A stretch of 64,000 nucleotides of DNA from Gnetum montanum. Lineage: Eukaryota; Streptophyta; Gnetopsida; Gnetales; Gnetaceae. Position 1 is the first letter of the stretch. Every line of letters begins with the position of its first letter. Below are positions 47,171 through 59,998 of this stretch, in pieces. Location: the NCBI GenBank assembly GCA_015680685.1, contig MNCI01010817.1:9636-73635 (forward strand), written 5' to 3'. A program made the translations under genes and the position numbers. Below the pieces are notes generated by a model. It searched no databases. It saw nothing but the letters and a program-made list of their open reading frames with translations, and was not told where the DNA came from.

Positions 47171-47989
47171 ACCTAGGTAAAAGTAAATAAATAATGTTAA
47201 TATGCCATAAAACATATGCAAAGCTAATGCAATCAAGGTCATACAAGGTCATTAATTAGATCATATCAATTCAAAAAAGTACAATAGAGATGAACAAAGG
47301 TTACATAAAAGTTAGAAAAAGGGAAATATAAGGGGTAATGCCACAAATGATCAATAAAAGTCATAATTTTTCTAGTTTGAGGCCTTAGTAGGCTATGATT
47401 CCAGTTTATAGCCTTGGTCAACTATGATGCTAATTTAAGGCCTTAGTGGGCCATGGTCATATGGTGTTAAATGGTGGTTAAGGAAGGTCAAAACCCACTA
47501 TTTGATACCATTTAAAGTCCAAATAAAGGCAAATAGAGATGTAATAAGAAAACAAAGAACATATAGAGTTGTATAAAAGTCATAGAAGGACAACCATGTT
47601 CATAAGACAACATAAGTCTAAAAAACAAGCTAAAACATTACATAATAAGTCAAAAATCAAGTAAAACTAGCCACATATGATAAAAGTTGGTTAATATAGG
47701 TAAAACTAGTTACTTTTTGCTAGTTTTAGGCCTTAGCAGGCCATGTTTTGAGGCTACAAGGCGATTAGGCAAGTTCAAGCATCAATTTGGGCTATTTTGG
47801 GGTTGTTTAGACTCAAAAATCAAGTGCCTTGAGGCTTCCATGCTGGTCTCTATGTGGAAATAAGGACCCTTAGTGTGAAGATTAAGGAAAATATATTTCT
47901 GGATGTTTAGATGTCCAAATTTGAAGTTCTAGGACCTTCACAATGTAGCACGAGGTCAAATCCATCAAAATTGGATTCCCTAGAGGTCT
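47171..47989 (-). repeat. TE6 linker repeats upstream of RT, and spacer
   Basis: TTTGAGGCCTTAGTAGGC, AATTTAAGGCCTTAGTGGGC and AGTTTTAGGCCTTAGCAGGC units lie at 47,370-47,450 and near 47,720. The linker repeat thus also flanks the other side of the aNIF gene. The remainder is AT-rich without coding signal. Confidence 0.7.
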
Positions 47990-50860
47990 ATAAAGGCCAA
48001 AAAGCAAGTTCTAAAGCCTTCCCCCTTTGTTTCCATGCTAGCTAGCATGGAAAAGAATGGGGATAGAAAGGGGGAAAATCCAAGCAAAAATGATCTCAAA
48101 CATGGTCAAATAGGTGGTTGGAGCCTAGATCTAGAACTCACGCATCTCCCAGCTTCATTCTAAGGTCATTTGAGATCATTTTGAGGGTCAATAGGTGTTG
48201 AAACGACTCCCCCCTTTCATCCACACTAGGTATAATATCCTTAGTATGGAAAAATAGGGGAACACTTATTTCATGAATTTAGAGTGGTTTGGGTCACCTT
48301 GACCAGGTTTCTAGGCCCCTAGGACTACAAACTTTGATTCTATAAGTTTCTGGTTCATTTTGGACATGTTTGAAGGCTATATAATGGAACTTAAGGTCTT
48401 CCCCCATATTTCCATGCTAGGGGAGTTACTCTAACATAGCAGAATTGGTGGGAATAGGATTTGAAGGTTGACATAACATCAAATAAGTGAAATACTGAGG
48501 CTATGAGGTCCTAGGCTTATCCGATGAAGATCTTTAGCTTCCAAGAGTGTCATCTTGCCTCCAAAAGTGGAAACGTAACTCCCCCCCTTTTATTCCCATG
48601 TTAGGAAAGTTACTCCAATGTGAAGAAAGAAAGAATCTTAGATTTAGAACAATTTAGATCACAATCGAAAATGCATGTTACCTCCTGGGGTTGGAAGGGT
48701 CATGGACTATAGATCAATGTTAGAATTTGATAGTTGTGGGAATTCCTAAGTGGTTTTCTTGGCTTCCCCACTTTCGTCCACATTGGGGATAGAAATTTCA
48801 ACTTGGAAAATAAAGGGGAATGCATTTTCACCAATTTTAACCTTAATCAACTTTGCATGTTGACACTAAGGTTGAGGACTAGGGTCTGGTGTCATGTTTT
48901 GGCAATTTTGAGTAGCTTTAGGTGTTATATGGACTTCCCCCCTTCTTTCCACATTGTGGATAGAGATCTTATGATTGAAAATAAGGGGGAATGTATTTTG
49001 ACACATTGTGATGTTAATCGACTTTACATGTCAACCTCCATAGCTACTAGGATCAAGGGCTAGGGTTTTGAGATAAAACTAGTCAATTTAGAGGTTTTTA
49101 AGTGCTTTTTGTACTTTCATGCCTCCTATTTCCATGCTAGGGCTTCCATGATTAGTGTGAAAAAATTGGAGAAAATATTTTTGATACTTTATTATCACTT
49201 TTGATCATGCATGTGGGCTCCTAAGTTTACTAGCAATGATGGTCAATGCTTGGTGTCAAAATTTGGCTATATTGAAGATTGATGAGTGGCATTTGGCCTT
49301 TCCCCCCTTTTCCATAGTAGGCCTTTCATGATTAGAATTTACAAATGGGGGGAAAATATTTTTAGTGATTTTTGACTGATTTCAACCATGCATGCAATTT
49401 TCTGAGATTGCTAGCAATGACTACTACTACTTGATGTCAAGATTTTATTATTTTAAGGTTGACAGGAAATTTTTTTGACTTTCCCTACTTTCCACACTAA
49501 GAATTCTAGGCTCAGTGTGAAAAAATATAGGGAAATAATTTTGGTCATTTTTGATCATTTTTGGAGGTGCATGCAAGCTTCCTAGGTTGTCAGCAATGAT
49601 GACTACTACTTGATGTTAAGATTTGGTTTTTTCAAGGTTGACAAGGTATTTTTTGAACTTCCTCCTCTTTTTCCACCCCTTTTTTCCACACTAGGTATGG
49701 AATTCTTAGCATGGAAGAGGGCCTTTGAATTAAGAAAGTCAGATCTAGGCTAGATCTATAGCTAATTAACCATGCATGTCAACCTCCAAGGTTGCCAATG
49801 TCAATGGTCAATGTTAGGCATTAAGATTTGATAGTTTGAAAGCTTCTAAGTGTCTCATACAACCTTTCCACTTTCTTCCACACTACGAATGATGGACCTA
49901 GCATGGATGAGATGGGGATGATAAATTTGTACTATTTTTAACCCAATTTGGAGCTTCTGGAAGCTCTAGAGGGTTTCAGCATGGTCTAGGGGTCGCCGAG
50001 CATCAAGAAATGATAGTAAAGTCATTAGCTTAGGTCATTTTGGCTTCTCCCCATCTATCCATTTTGAGGGTAAAAGGCTCAACGTGGAAGAAGTATTCCC
50101 AACATGGAAAACACTAAATCCTAGGTTTTGACTAGTTTTGATTAGGTTTGGTGAGGCCTCAAGGTTGCCCAAGATACTTGGAGGGGTTCTAGATCATGTG
50201 GGGCCTACTTTGGGATCAAACGTGTGCTAGATGAGTGCTGGGGGGTAAGAAATATTGGCACTCCCCTTCTTCCATGCTGAGAACTATTTCCCTAACATGG
50301 AAATCTATGGTGGTTAGCTATGTTCATGTTTTGCCTAAATTTGGAAGTCCAATGTTGAAAAAGGTAAGTCTAGGTTGCTAAAAATAGAAAGATATTTGTA
50401 AGTATAAAAAATTTCAAAAATGATAAACATGTTTCCATGTTGGGCATGGTATTCTGAATGTGGATGCATGGGGGCAATGTTTTCATGATGTTTTAAGTGC
50501 CAAAGTTAGTAAAAATCTTAACATTGAAGCAAGTTTGATCAAAAGGGAAGGCACAAGGGAGGGCCCAAAATCCAAAAATTTCAAATTTTGAAAAGTAGAT
50601 TTTTTTTCCCCCTAAAAACCAACATGAACTAAACTTTCCCCCCTTTTTCATCAGTGCACTTGTAGTCATGGTCCACTAAATTAGCAACTAGGATTTTGAT
50701 TAGGTTTAGATGGGTTTTATAAGTCAAAATTTGCAAATTTTGATCATAATTTTCATTCTTTAGTAATAGCACATTGGAGTAGAGCTCTAGTAGAAAGCCT
50801 TGTGGTAGCCACAATTAATCTTCAATGTGGAAGCCCCCCATCTCCCTTGCAGGTAGCGTA
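47990..50860. repeat. About 180-bp tandem array, roughly 15 degenerate units
   Basis: Each unit has a pyrimidine tract (CCCCCCTTTT), then TTTCCACACTAGG or a variant, then about 15-20 nt and its inverted partner (TTAGCATGGAAA, CTAGTATGGAAA), then AGGGGGAA. Unit starts are near 48,025, 48,206, 48,400, 48,570, 48,765, 48,933, 49,118, 49,300, 49,478, 49,665, 49,868, 50,045, 50,262, 50,420 and 50,636. The array sits directly upstream of the aNIF gene ATG and upstream of RT on the other strand. Confidence 0.8.
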
Positions 50861-50909
50861 GAACTACCATCTTCTCCTAATATCTCCCTTTCTCAACGTT
50901 GAGCCTATC

Positions 50910-53900
50910 ATGGCACCAAAATAGAGAGGAGGAAAGAGAAAGAACCCCACAATCTAGAGGAAGGATAAGTACTCTAGGGATTTATCAAAGGTTCCAAGGC
51001 CTATCTCAATCTAGGCCCCATTTTTCATTGCTCCAAGGTAGGCAATTCTACCTATTTTTGCCTTTGTTTTCATGGCTTTTTCTAGTTTTTTGTTTTCTAG
51101 GTGCTAGGGCCATTTTTTCATATCTACTCCAATGGGGGGATTAATTTCAAATTCTAAAAAAATCCCACCTCCTATTTTGGTTACTTCAATACCAAGCTAT
51201 GGTTATTTTATTGCTTTATCTTTTGCAAATTTGATTTTTAAAATAGGCCTTGTTATTTCATGCTTTTTTCTCAAAATCTTAGGGTATGGCCAATTTTTTT
51301 TAGATCTAAGCCTTAGAATTCATTAAACATAAATTTTAACAAAATCATACCTTATTATTTTGATTTGAATTTAAATGGGTTTTAATGGTTTTGGTATTTC
51401 AATCATTTTAATGGCTATATGAAATTTAGGCTTTGGGATTTTCGAAGTTTTATTACAAGAAAGCAAGCCAAACTGTGTATTTTTTCTTTCTAAAATGGCC
51501 ACCTATTCATGAAATCAAAGATTATGGGTTTTTAGCACTTTGTTTAAGCTTTCTAATGGCTATTTTTTTTAATTTGGCTTTGAAACAAGGGAGTTATGGC
51601 TATTTTCCTAACATTGCATAATTAGGCTATTTGTGCCACTTTTGTAATTTCATGTAGATTTGTGAAATTTTCATAAAACAACGACCATGTTTTTTGCTAT
51701 TTTCTAATCATGGCTACTTAGGATTTTACTTTAGCTTTCCAATGGATGTGAAATCACTCCAATTGGAATTAAAATCAATTTTTTATAAATTTTTTGCTAA
51801 GGTTGTGTAGATCATAGCATTGGCTTCATGGCTTTTTCTAAGTTTATCATGTTTTTTTCTAAATTTGTGCATAGTTTAGATGTTTTCCCAAATTTATGCA
51901 TGTTTTGCATAATTTTAGATTCTTTTTCTAAACTTATGCTTGCTTTTTTTGGATATAGTTTTGGCCATAATGGTTTTGGTTATAAAGCTTATAAAATATG
52001 ATATAAATGTTTTTATAGAATTTCTTGAACTAATTTAGATAAACACCTAAGAGCTTTTTACAGAAGCTAATTTCACCTCTAACTTAGGGAGTTTTCTCTA
52101 AATTTTTAAAGAAACTCCAATTGGTCATAATGCAAGGTTATGAAAAGGTTGTGATGAAATTACTTAGGCTAATTCAAAAAAACACATTAGGGATTTTTAC
52201 AAAGGCTAATTTTGCCTTCAACTAAATGTGCTATCTAAATTTGCTAAATAACTCTAATAGGCCATATTGCTTTTATTTTGAAAGGTTGTAATAGTGCCTT
52301 TTTATGGAATTTCTTAATATTATAAGGTAAACACCTTAGAGCTTTTTATAGAGGCTAATTTCACCTCCAACTAGATGTTTTTGTAATCTGTTAAGAAATT
52401 CTAATTGATCATAATGTTTTTTCTTTGTTCTGTGGAGGGTCTTCTTGAGACCTATTCTCATTATAGTGGATTTGGTAGGCATTTTTTGCTATATTGGTCA
52501 TCCCAAGACCAATAATCCACCACATGAAATGCCTCTTGGGAAGCTCTCATTGTGGTTTTGGCCCAGGGCAAGGGACTTCCTTGCCTACCTCCTCAAGAAC
52601 TTCAATGTGATGCTATGATCACACTTGTCAACAAACGTAGCCAGGGTTGTTATGGAGACCCTATTGCCTTGGGCATCAAGACCAATTACCAAGTATATTA
52701 CTGATAAATAAATTTCTAAAATCGTAGGGGGATCCACAGATGTTGTAAGTTCATGCTACCTATCAGATATCTAGATGATGCTAGAGTATAGTTAGCATAA
52801 CACTAATAATACTCTGATGGTGGCACATAGAGTTCACACACTATTCCATAACCTACCTAGTACCATGTATCATCTATAGGGGTAAGCATAGTTATTGTAA
52901 TGTTTTTTATGATTTTGTCTTAACTTCTTAACCTAACCTCATTAATTTTACTTCTTGTAGGTACAATATCAATGAGGAGGATTTGATCATTTATGACCAA
53001 ATCTAGGTAGTGGCTCAAACTACTTTGGATGAATTCACCAGGAGTCCCCAAATGAGAGTTGTTGTGTATCAATAGTTGAAAGGGGACTTTAATAAATATA
53101 CCACTATGTTCAACATTGTATACAAGAAGTGCAAGGATGATAAGATGATGCATAGCTAGTGGGTAGATGTTGATGGCATGGATCAGACCCTTATAGCTGG
53201 AACTACTACATCACAAAAGAAAAGTAAAGGTAAAAACATGTCTTTTAGTGTTTTATTATGTTAATATCTTTATTTCTTTTCATGGTTGTTGAAATTGCTT
53301 ATATGAATGCTAACCTTTGGTTATTACTTCATAGGACCCTCCACCTCAACTAATGTCACTATACCACTTACACGTTCATGTCATGAGGAAACCCTCATCC
53401 TAAATGGGTTACTTTGGAATTTCAATGGATCGCTTCATGAACCTTAATGCAAAGGAATCATATCCTTTGTTTAGGTATCATGTATTTCCCAAATTTCTAT
53501 CATGGAAGAAGGTAATCGACCTAGCACAAGGGTGGACTTTTAAGAAGGCCTTAATGGAGGGCATCAAATTTGATTGGGCTACTACTTTGGCTACTAGGCT
53601 TCAAGAGGAGATTCTTAGACTCCATGTTGACACCTCTATGATAATCCATATTCATTTTGCATTTTTTGCAAGTTATCTAAATAGGTTTGTGGAGTTTCTG
53701 GTGGTGTATAGAAATGGACGATGGATTTTCCAAGATCTAGGCCAACTTTCTAGGCCTTGGATAAAACACATTTATCTAACAATGTAGGCCCATAACCCAC
53801 TAGAGGGGGTGGATGCGACATTATCCATCACCATTAAGAATATTTATAATAGGTAGTATGATTCTCCTAATAGTATTGATGATGATGAGCCTCTCTCATT

Positions 53901-55660
53901 TCTTGCCAATGTCCAGCAGGCCAAATGATGGTGCATGGAGGCCAAAGGGGTAGCTAGAGATAAACTTAAGAGGGCCATGGAGGAGGCATCCCCAACATCA
54001 GATCAAACTACCCTAAAGAAGCTTAAGTTTTAGGCTTAAGCCATCATAGTAGGCAATTGAAAATATGTTTTGTTTAACTTTGGCTATTTTATGTTTTAAT
54101 GTTTTATGGTTACTTTATGGTTTCATGTGTTAACCAATTTTCTATGTGCTATGGTTGTAGACAAACGTTAGGTTATAGCATCCCAAGTTGCTACAGAGGT
54201 AAAACAAAGGCATGTAGAAGAGGCACTCCTAAAGTAACCCATGGTTGAAGGACTTGTTGATGTAGGCATAGATGATCTAAATACCTTGTTTGGTGAGGTG
54301 GTACCAGGTACCTTTCCCATCATCATCCTAGAGAAGGAAGAGGAGGAGGAGCTAGGTATGCCTATGCCTTAATATTATTGTTATCTTGCATTGGTTACAT
54401 TTGGTTATCATCCTAACCTTTCAATGATTGTTATGCTTACAGTAGTTCCTGATCCACCAAGGCAAGCTCCCATCCCCAAGTTTCACAAAAAACCATGGGT
54501 AGAGACTCCAAACAAAGTGGAGTTCCTACATGGGATGGTTAAGGACATCATTGATTAACTACATCAGGTTGCACCTAAGATAGGTAAGATTTTATTTTAT
54601 GTGCTTTGGTTGTATGCTTTGTTTGTATTATGGCTATTTTAGTTTCTGTCTTATGGTTTCCTTTTATGCTTTGTGTAGTACCATCCATGGAGTGGGACTC
54701 CAATAGGAACATGGAGAGAGACTCTTTGCCTAGACTTCCCTTTGATGTGTCTAGTGTACCCATGAAGCTATGTGACACTACCACTAATTTAGCAATGTTG
54801 AATGCAAAAGCTTCATGGAAGCTAAAGAGGTCCAAAAAATCCCTATGGAAGGAATCTATGGCCTTAAGGGAAAAGGTTCAAAGGTAGGAGGATACAATTA
54901 GGGATCTCTAAGATCATAAAGCCTAAGTGGCTAACACGGGGAAGTTACAGACTAAGAAGATCACATGGGCTTACTATGGACATGTTTTTTAGGATAAAGA
55001 ATAAATCCTATGAGAGATGGAGGAGTAATATATGCAAATAAACCTCATCTTCCAAAAGGTTGAAGACTAGAAGGATCACTATTCTTGGGTCCTATAATGA
55101 GGGAAGGCACAAAAGGCCCATAAGCAATAGTATAAGGCTGATTGTGGGGCTTACCTAACATGTCTTAAAGAAGAGTTAGTAAAATATTACAAGAGAGAGT
55201 TGTTCATTCATGGAATTCAAGAAGAGAGTGCTTATCAACTCTTTGAAAGCACTCTCAAGGTGGAGCAATCTCCTATTCTTTAGATCACTACCATTGTGGG
55301 TGAGACTACTACAACTACTATTACTCATAATCCTCCTATTTGGACTCCTATAGATAGATCCAACATTCTTTTTTGTGTTGATCTTGGGAATGTTGACTAG
55401 GTCAACATGATGGAGGATCAAATCCTTCATTGTTTGGAGAAAGGCCTTCTCCATCTACCCCCAAAAGTGATGGATCCAAACTCTCCACAAGTCTGATCTA
55501 TTATATGTTCTAGTTTCTTGGTTTTAAGTCATGATCTTGGCTATGGTTTACTAACTAGCTATATGTTATTGTATTTCAAGCATCAAGACATTGGCAATGC
55601 CAATGATGAGCATGGGAATGACCCACCACCTCCTCCTTTGGATGCTACTTAGTAGCCTCC
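50910..55660 (+). pseudogene. TE6 aNIF gene: most complete copy
   Basis: Exon 1, 50,910-51,037, starts MAPK, is basic (RGGKRKNPT, RKDK) and ends in phase 2 at GTAGGC. Exon 2, 52,438-52,881, joins in frame and reads VFLRPILIIVDLVGIF, then ARDFLAYLLKNFNVMLWSHLS, then NTNNTLMVAHRVHTLF, as in FCP1/NIF-type HAD domains. The first Asp of DxDxT is kept and the second is Val. Intron 2, 52,882-52,960, is phase 2. Exon 3, 52,961-53,229, ends in phase 1. Later exons hold the block FDWATTLATRLQEEI (53,570), a basic KKLK stretch (54,015), acidic EKEEEEELG (54,335), a conserved PWVETPNK…HGMVKDIID exon (54,440-54,580) and a helical Lys-rich exon (54,680-54,885). Stops in exon 1 are all TAG at likely Gln codons. 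The basic first exon suggests nuclear targeting; any function is inference. Confidence 0.7.
51960..52425. repeat. About 145-bp repeat, three copies, in aNIF intron 1 (TE6)
   Basis: GAGCTTTTTAC..AGGCTAATTTCACC recurs at about 52,051, 52,192 and 52,341, with shared flanks (AATTTCTTGAACTAATTTAG, ACTCCAATTGGTCATAATG). Confidence 0.8.
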
Positions 55661-55989
55661 TTTAGTTTAGCTTGTTGGCTATTTCTTTGTCTTTGTGGTG
55701 ATGGTTGTAGTTAGTCAATACTATGTTATGGATGGTTATTCTTTGGAATCATCAGTACATGTTGTATTTATGGATATTTTAATTTTAAATGTTGGTTCCA
55801 TTCTGGCTATATGCATTCATAGTAGTAAATGTTATAAACATTGAAAATGACTCTGTTAACTTTTTTGGTTATAAAATCAAATGGCTAATCAATGTGATAA
55901 TAGGCTATGTAATGAGAGATATGGTAATAAAAGGAACATGAGCATAGTTTATATTTTTCGATTGTGGCTACATTAATAATTTAATGTAT

Positions 55990-56165
55990 TAGAAAACAAT
56001 AGTGCCAGTTTAAGGTCATAGTAGACCATAGTGCTAGTTTTAGGCCTTAATAGCCCATAGTGCTAGTTTTAGGCCTTAGCAAGCCTTATTGCTAGTTTTA
56101 GGCCTTAGCGGGTTAGTGATGCCAATTTTATGTCTTAGCAAATAGTGGTGTTAGTTTTATGTCAT
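55990..56165 (-). repeat. TE6 linker repeats between aNIF gene and PR
   Basis: Five or six units of GCTAGTTTTAGGCCTTAGCA recur about every 32 bp, as in TE2 and TE3 at the same place. Confidence 0.85.
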
Positions 56166-56369
56166 AGTACACAGTGTCTTGAAAGAGATGCTTTTTTAAT
56201 GTTTAAAACATAAATAATAATAAAGATATATTGTAACAAATAGGTAACAATGCAAATAAATTTATGGCTACATGCATTAGGATAAGTGCATAAAGCATGA
56301 AACAACAAAGGTATAATAAATTGTCAAAGCAAAAAAAAAAAAGGCTATTTCGCTATTATTGCATCTAGT

Positions 56370-59300
56370 CATAAAGGCATGGGAAGGTTAGGGTAAACTT
56401 CACTTATGTAGACTCCTCCTAACCTTTGCAAGATTAGGAAGTAAGACCTACATTGCACAAGCTTGTACTCACCATCCCCTTCACTTACGACATTGAAAGG
56501 GTGTTCATCCCATAGTGTATTGCATTCATTTTCATCATTGGTTGTCTTGGAGTTTTTCTTCTCATGGCTAGGAGCTTCTCCTAGAAGCTCCACTTCAAAC
56601 CCCTTGTTCTATGCCCACATTGTTGATAGCTAGGGGAGCCATGTTGTCACCATGTATGATGATTTCACCTCCCTCATAAGGAAGGTGAATTTCCTGGTGG
56701 ATGGAAAAGGAGATAGCTTGCAATTGAGCCAACCAAGGTCTTCTCAGGATTAGGTTGAATCTTAATGTCTCTTCCACCATCAAGAAGTTTGTAGTTGTAG
56801 GAAATTACTCTTCAACTACAAATTTTAAAGAGATAGACCCCTTGATGGCAACTTTTGATCTATTGAAGAACTTAAGAGCTATAGTGGCCATAGGTTGTAC
56901 CTACTCAATTAAGCCCAATCATTCAATGATGGTGAATGGGATGATGTTGGTTGTTGCTTCATCATCAACATGCACCTGATGTATTTTAAATTATCCTATG
57001 CATATGGCTATGAATAGAGGGGCTATAGTCACCTTGCCATTCTAAGGATTAACCTTAATTTTTCTATTGCAAAATGTTAAGGATGTTGATTTGTCCTTCC
57101 TTGGTAAGGGAGGAATCATCACTACATGGATGGCTTCCTCATTAGTAGGAATCTCTTTGCTAATAGGTATGGAGGCCAACATTTTGACTATAACCTCTTG
57201 ATTTATGACAAAAGTCATAATTAGGTCATATAAGCTTACGATGATGTTTTTCTACTTCAAGGATTACTTGACTTGATCCATTGCACTAAGGAAGCTTTTG
57301 TCATTGGCCATGGGATTGTCACACTAATTGTGCATTACTTCTTCCATACGTCCCAAAAGGTGAACTTCAATTTTAGGTTGTGGTTGCTATGGCCCTTCTT
57401 TGTTATTTTGATTATGGGCTTTAGCATCCTCTATGGCTTGTTGTTTAAAGTAGATGGGGTAGATTAGGTTATAGGTATAGCTGATATGGGAATGGGCTTT
57501 GGTGGAATAACTTCCTTTCATGTGTCAATCTGCTTGCCTTCCTTCTTAGTAAGCTTTTGCATATACTTCCTCCTTTGGTTAGCTAAAAGTTTTTGGTTAT
57601 TATCCATTAATTATAAGAAAGAGGTAGTAGCATTTTCTACCATAGGGGGTCATTGTCTGGTTGATTATGCTACAACTATTTAAGTTGTATTGGGTTGGGA
57701 GACTTTGATGACAAAAGGCTCTCTTGGAGGCATTCATGATGGTACTGTCACAATGAAGGGATATCTTGAGCTATGGGAAGCCGAAGAAGCTCTTTCATTA
57801 TAGAGGGATACTTGGATCATGAATGGTTCTCATGTAGGTCTTCAGCTATCATCGATGTTGAATGCTAAAATAACATAAGGGTAATCATTTGCATTCAATG
57901 GGTCTTTATAAACCTACATTGATTGGTTTTGTGGTCAAACTGGGTTAGAAGCATTTAAGACTAGTTCCTTCCTATCTATCATCCTTTGTAGGTCATCCTT
58001 TAGTGAAAAATAGAAGCCTGTATCATGATTGGGTAGTTGATAATAATGGAAAAAGTGGTCTAGCTTGAAGTATCTAGGAAATGAGGCATCATCTTTCATT
58101 ACCCAAGAGGGATCTTTGGTTATTTCACATAGTTACTTGTGTTTCTTTTAATTGGCTTCAATCATTTTTCTATGTTGCATGCACCCACTCCTTAATAGTT
58201 AATCAAGCAACTCAAATGGTTTTAGTGACAACTTAGTGTACTTAGACCTATCCTTCCTTTCAAATTTAGGTGTGTTTGTTGTTGATGTATCAATCCCAGA
58301 AGTTGATAGTTGGTTACTGCAATCATTAGTTGGGGCCTTGGGTGGGTTGAACTTCAATCCTTGGTTCATGATCTTATTTTCCTTGGTCACAGTTGATACA
58401 GTAGTGTTTCTTTGTTTGCTCTTTTCTTTGTCTCTTTGAGCATGCTCATTTTTATATGATATATAGGTCAGGTCATGGCTAGCCTCTATATTATACTCTA
58501 TGTTTTTAGTTTTTGAGAATTCTTAACTAAGAGACCATGGATCAAGGTAGTAAAGTTTTGACTTGATGAAGTCATTTACTTCCTTGAAAATGGCTAACTA
58601 GTGGGCTTTGACTATGGGCTCTAGTATTTCATTCAGCAATCCATTCCATTATTGAATGAGTTTCTATATAGGTTCTAAGGCCCCTTGCTTAACTTTAATG
58701 AGTTGATCAAGCATTGTGTTAGGCTTTAAGTTATACTTGAAGTGGTTGACAAATTAGGTTACTAAGTCTTCTAGAGATAATATAGATCCTCTGGGTAATG
58801 TGCAATACTAATCAAGTGCTTTCTTAGTCAAAGACATAGGGAAAATCCTCATGATGATGTGAGGCCATGGCTGGAAGAGCAAACATTTAGATTGAAATGT
58901 GATAAGGTGAGCATTAGGGTTACCTTCTCCATTATATTTGCTAAATTATGGAATGGGGACACCAAGAGGAAGTGCTAAGGCTGGGACTATAGGACTTATG
59001 TGATCATCCTTGTAGAAGTCCATAATCTTGACAGTTTGTGTGGTAGAGGCTTTAAGCCTCTTCAATTCCTTTGTTAGGTCTTGGATCATTTGAAAGGCTT
59101 GATCCAAGCCTCTCGGTGGTCCCATAGTTTGTGAGGTTTTTACATAAGGTTTTGGTATCTATTGTGAGGCTTGTGGCCTCGCTATGGATTGCATGATAGA
59201 AGGAAAATGCTACGTTATGGTTATTTCTTGTGGGGCCAATAGAGAAAAAGATGTTTATGCTTGTACTTAAGGCACAAACTAGGCAAATGTAGTGTGTGAT

Positions 59301-59998
59301 CCTTGTGTTGCGGGGGGCTTCATGGTGTACCCCATGTGAGTAGTTATCAGATTTATGATGATAATACCCACCATTGATGGTTTTTTATTTCATGGCTATG
59401 TTGTAAACAACATTGACTAAGTGTGATGTGTTGCTACAACTAGTGTGGTGTCTTCTATAATGGGGTATAGAGAAGGGGAAGATGATGACACCATGCCCAT
59501 GAATAAATCAAAAGCATTAGGGGAAGGTTTTGTAACATTATGGGATGTTTAGTTGAACAACCCTTCAAGGATATTTTCAAGCTCAAATTCTACCTTGAAT
59601 TCATCCTCTTCTTCCAATGGTTCCCCAAAGGTAGGTTGTTCATCTTCCCCCTCTATGGTAATCAATTGGGCTAGGGCACTAGAATAGATGTCATTTAGAG
59701 GAATTTCTTCATACAAGGAAGGGATGTATTCTTTTCCATCCTTGTGTATAAGCTTAAACACCCTCTTTCCTTTAGCTTCAATTTAGGAAACTAGCATGCT
59801 TGCTTGTATTTTGGCACAAATGAAGTTATAACAATCTTCATTAATGGTTGAAAAATAAGGACTCTCCCCTCTAACTCTCAAAGATCACCTACACTTAATG
59901 ACTATAGGATATTTGTGATCATACACCCTCATGACTTGTTGGTTATAATCTTCTCCGATGAAGGTGAATGGCAATTTGGTGGATTTTTGAAAAGGCAT
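56370..59998 (-). pseudogene. TE6 gag-PR (decayed)
   Basis: The start at 59,998 (MPFQKSTKLPF) is inferred. An N-terminal block follows (NEDCYNFICAKIQ, then KDGKEYIPSLYEEIPLND). The acidic stretch EEEDEFKVEFELE is near 59,610. The Retrotrans_gag block is around 58,840-58,560 and a Lys/Arg-rich stretch near 58,430. The protease strand VHVDDEATTNI is near 56,965, so the first Asp is present but the active-site Gly is changed to Glu. The PR C-terminus at 56,783-56,595 reads LRFNLILRRPWLAQLQAISFSIHQ. Stops are scattered through it. Confidence 0.82.

Noticed and set aside
51132-51621. Hydrophobic plus-strand frames that resemble membrane segments.
   Set aside because: They lie in T-rich intron 1 of the TE6 aNIF gene. 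T-richness alone gives Phe/Leu/Ile runs.
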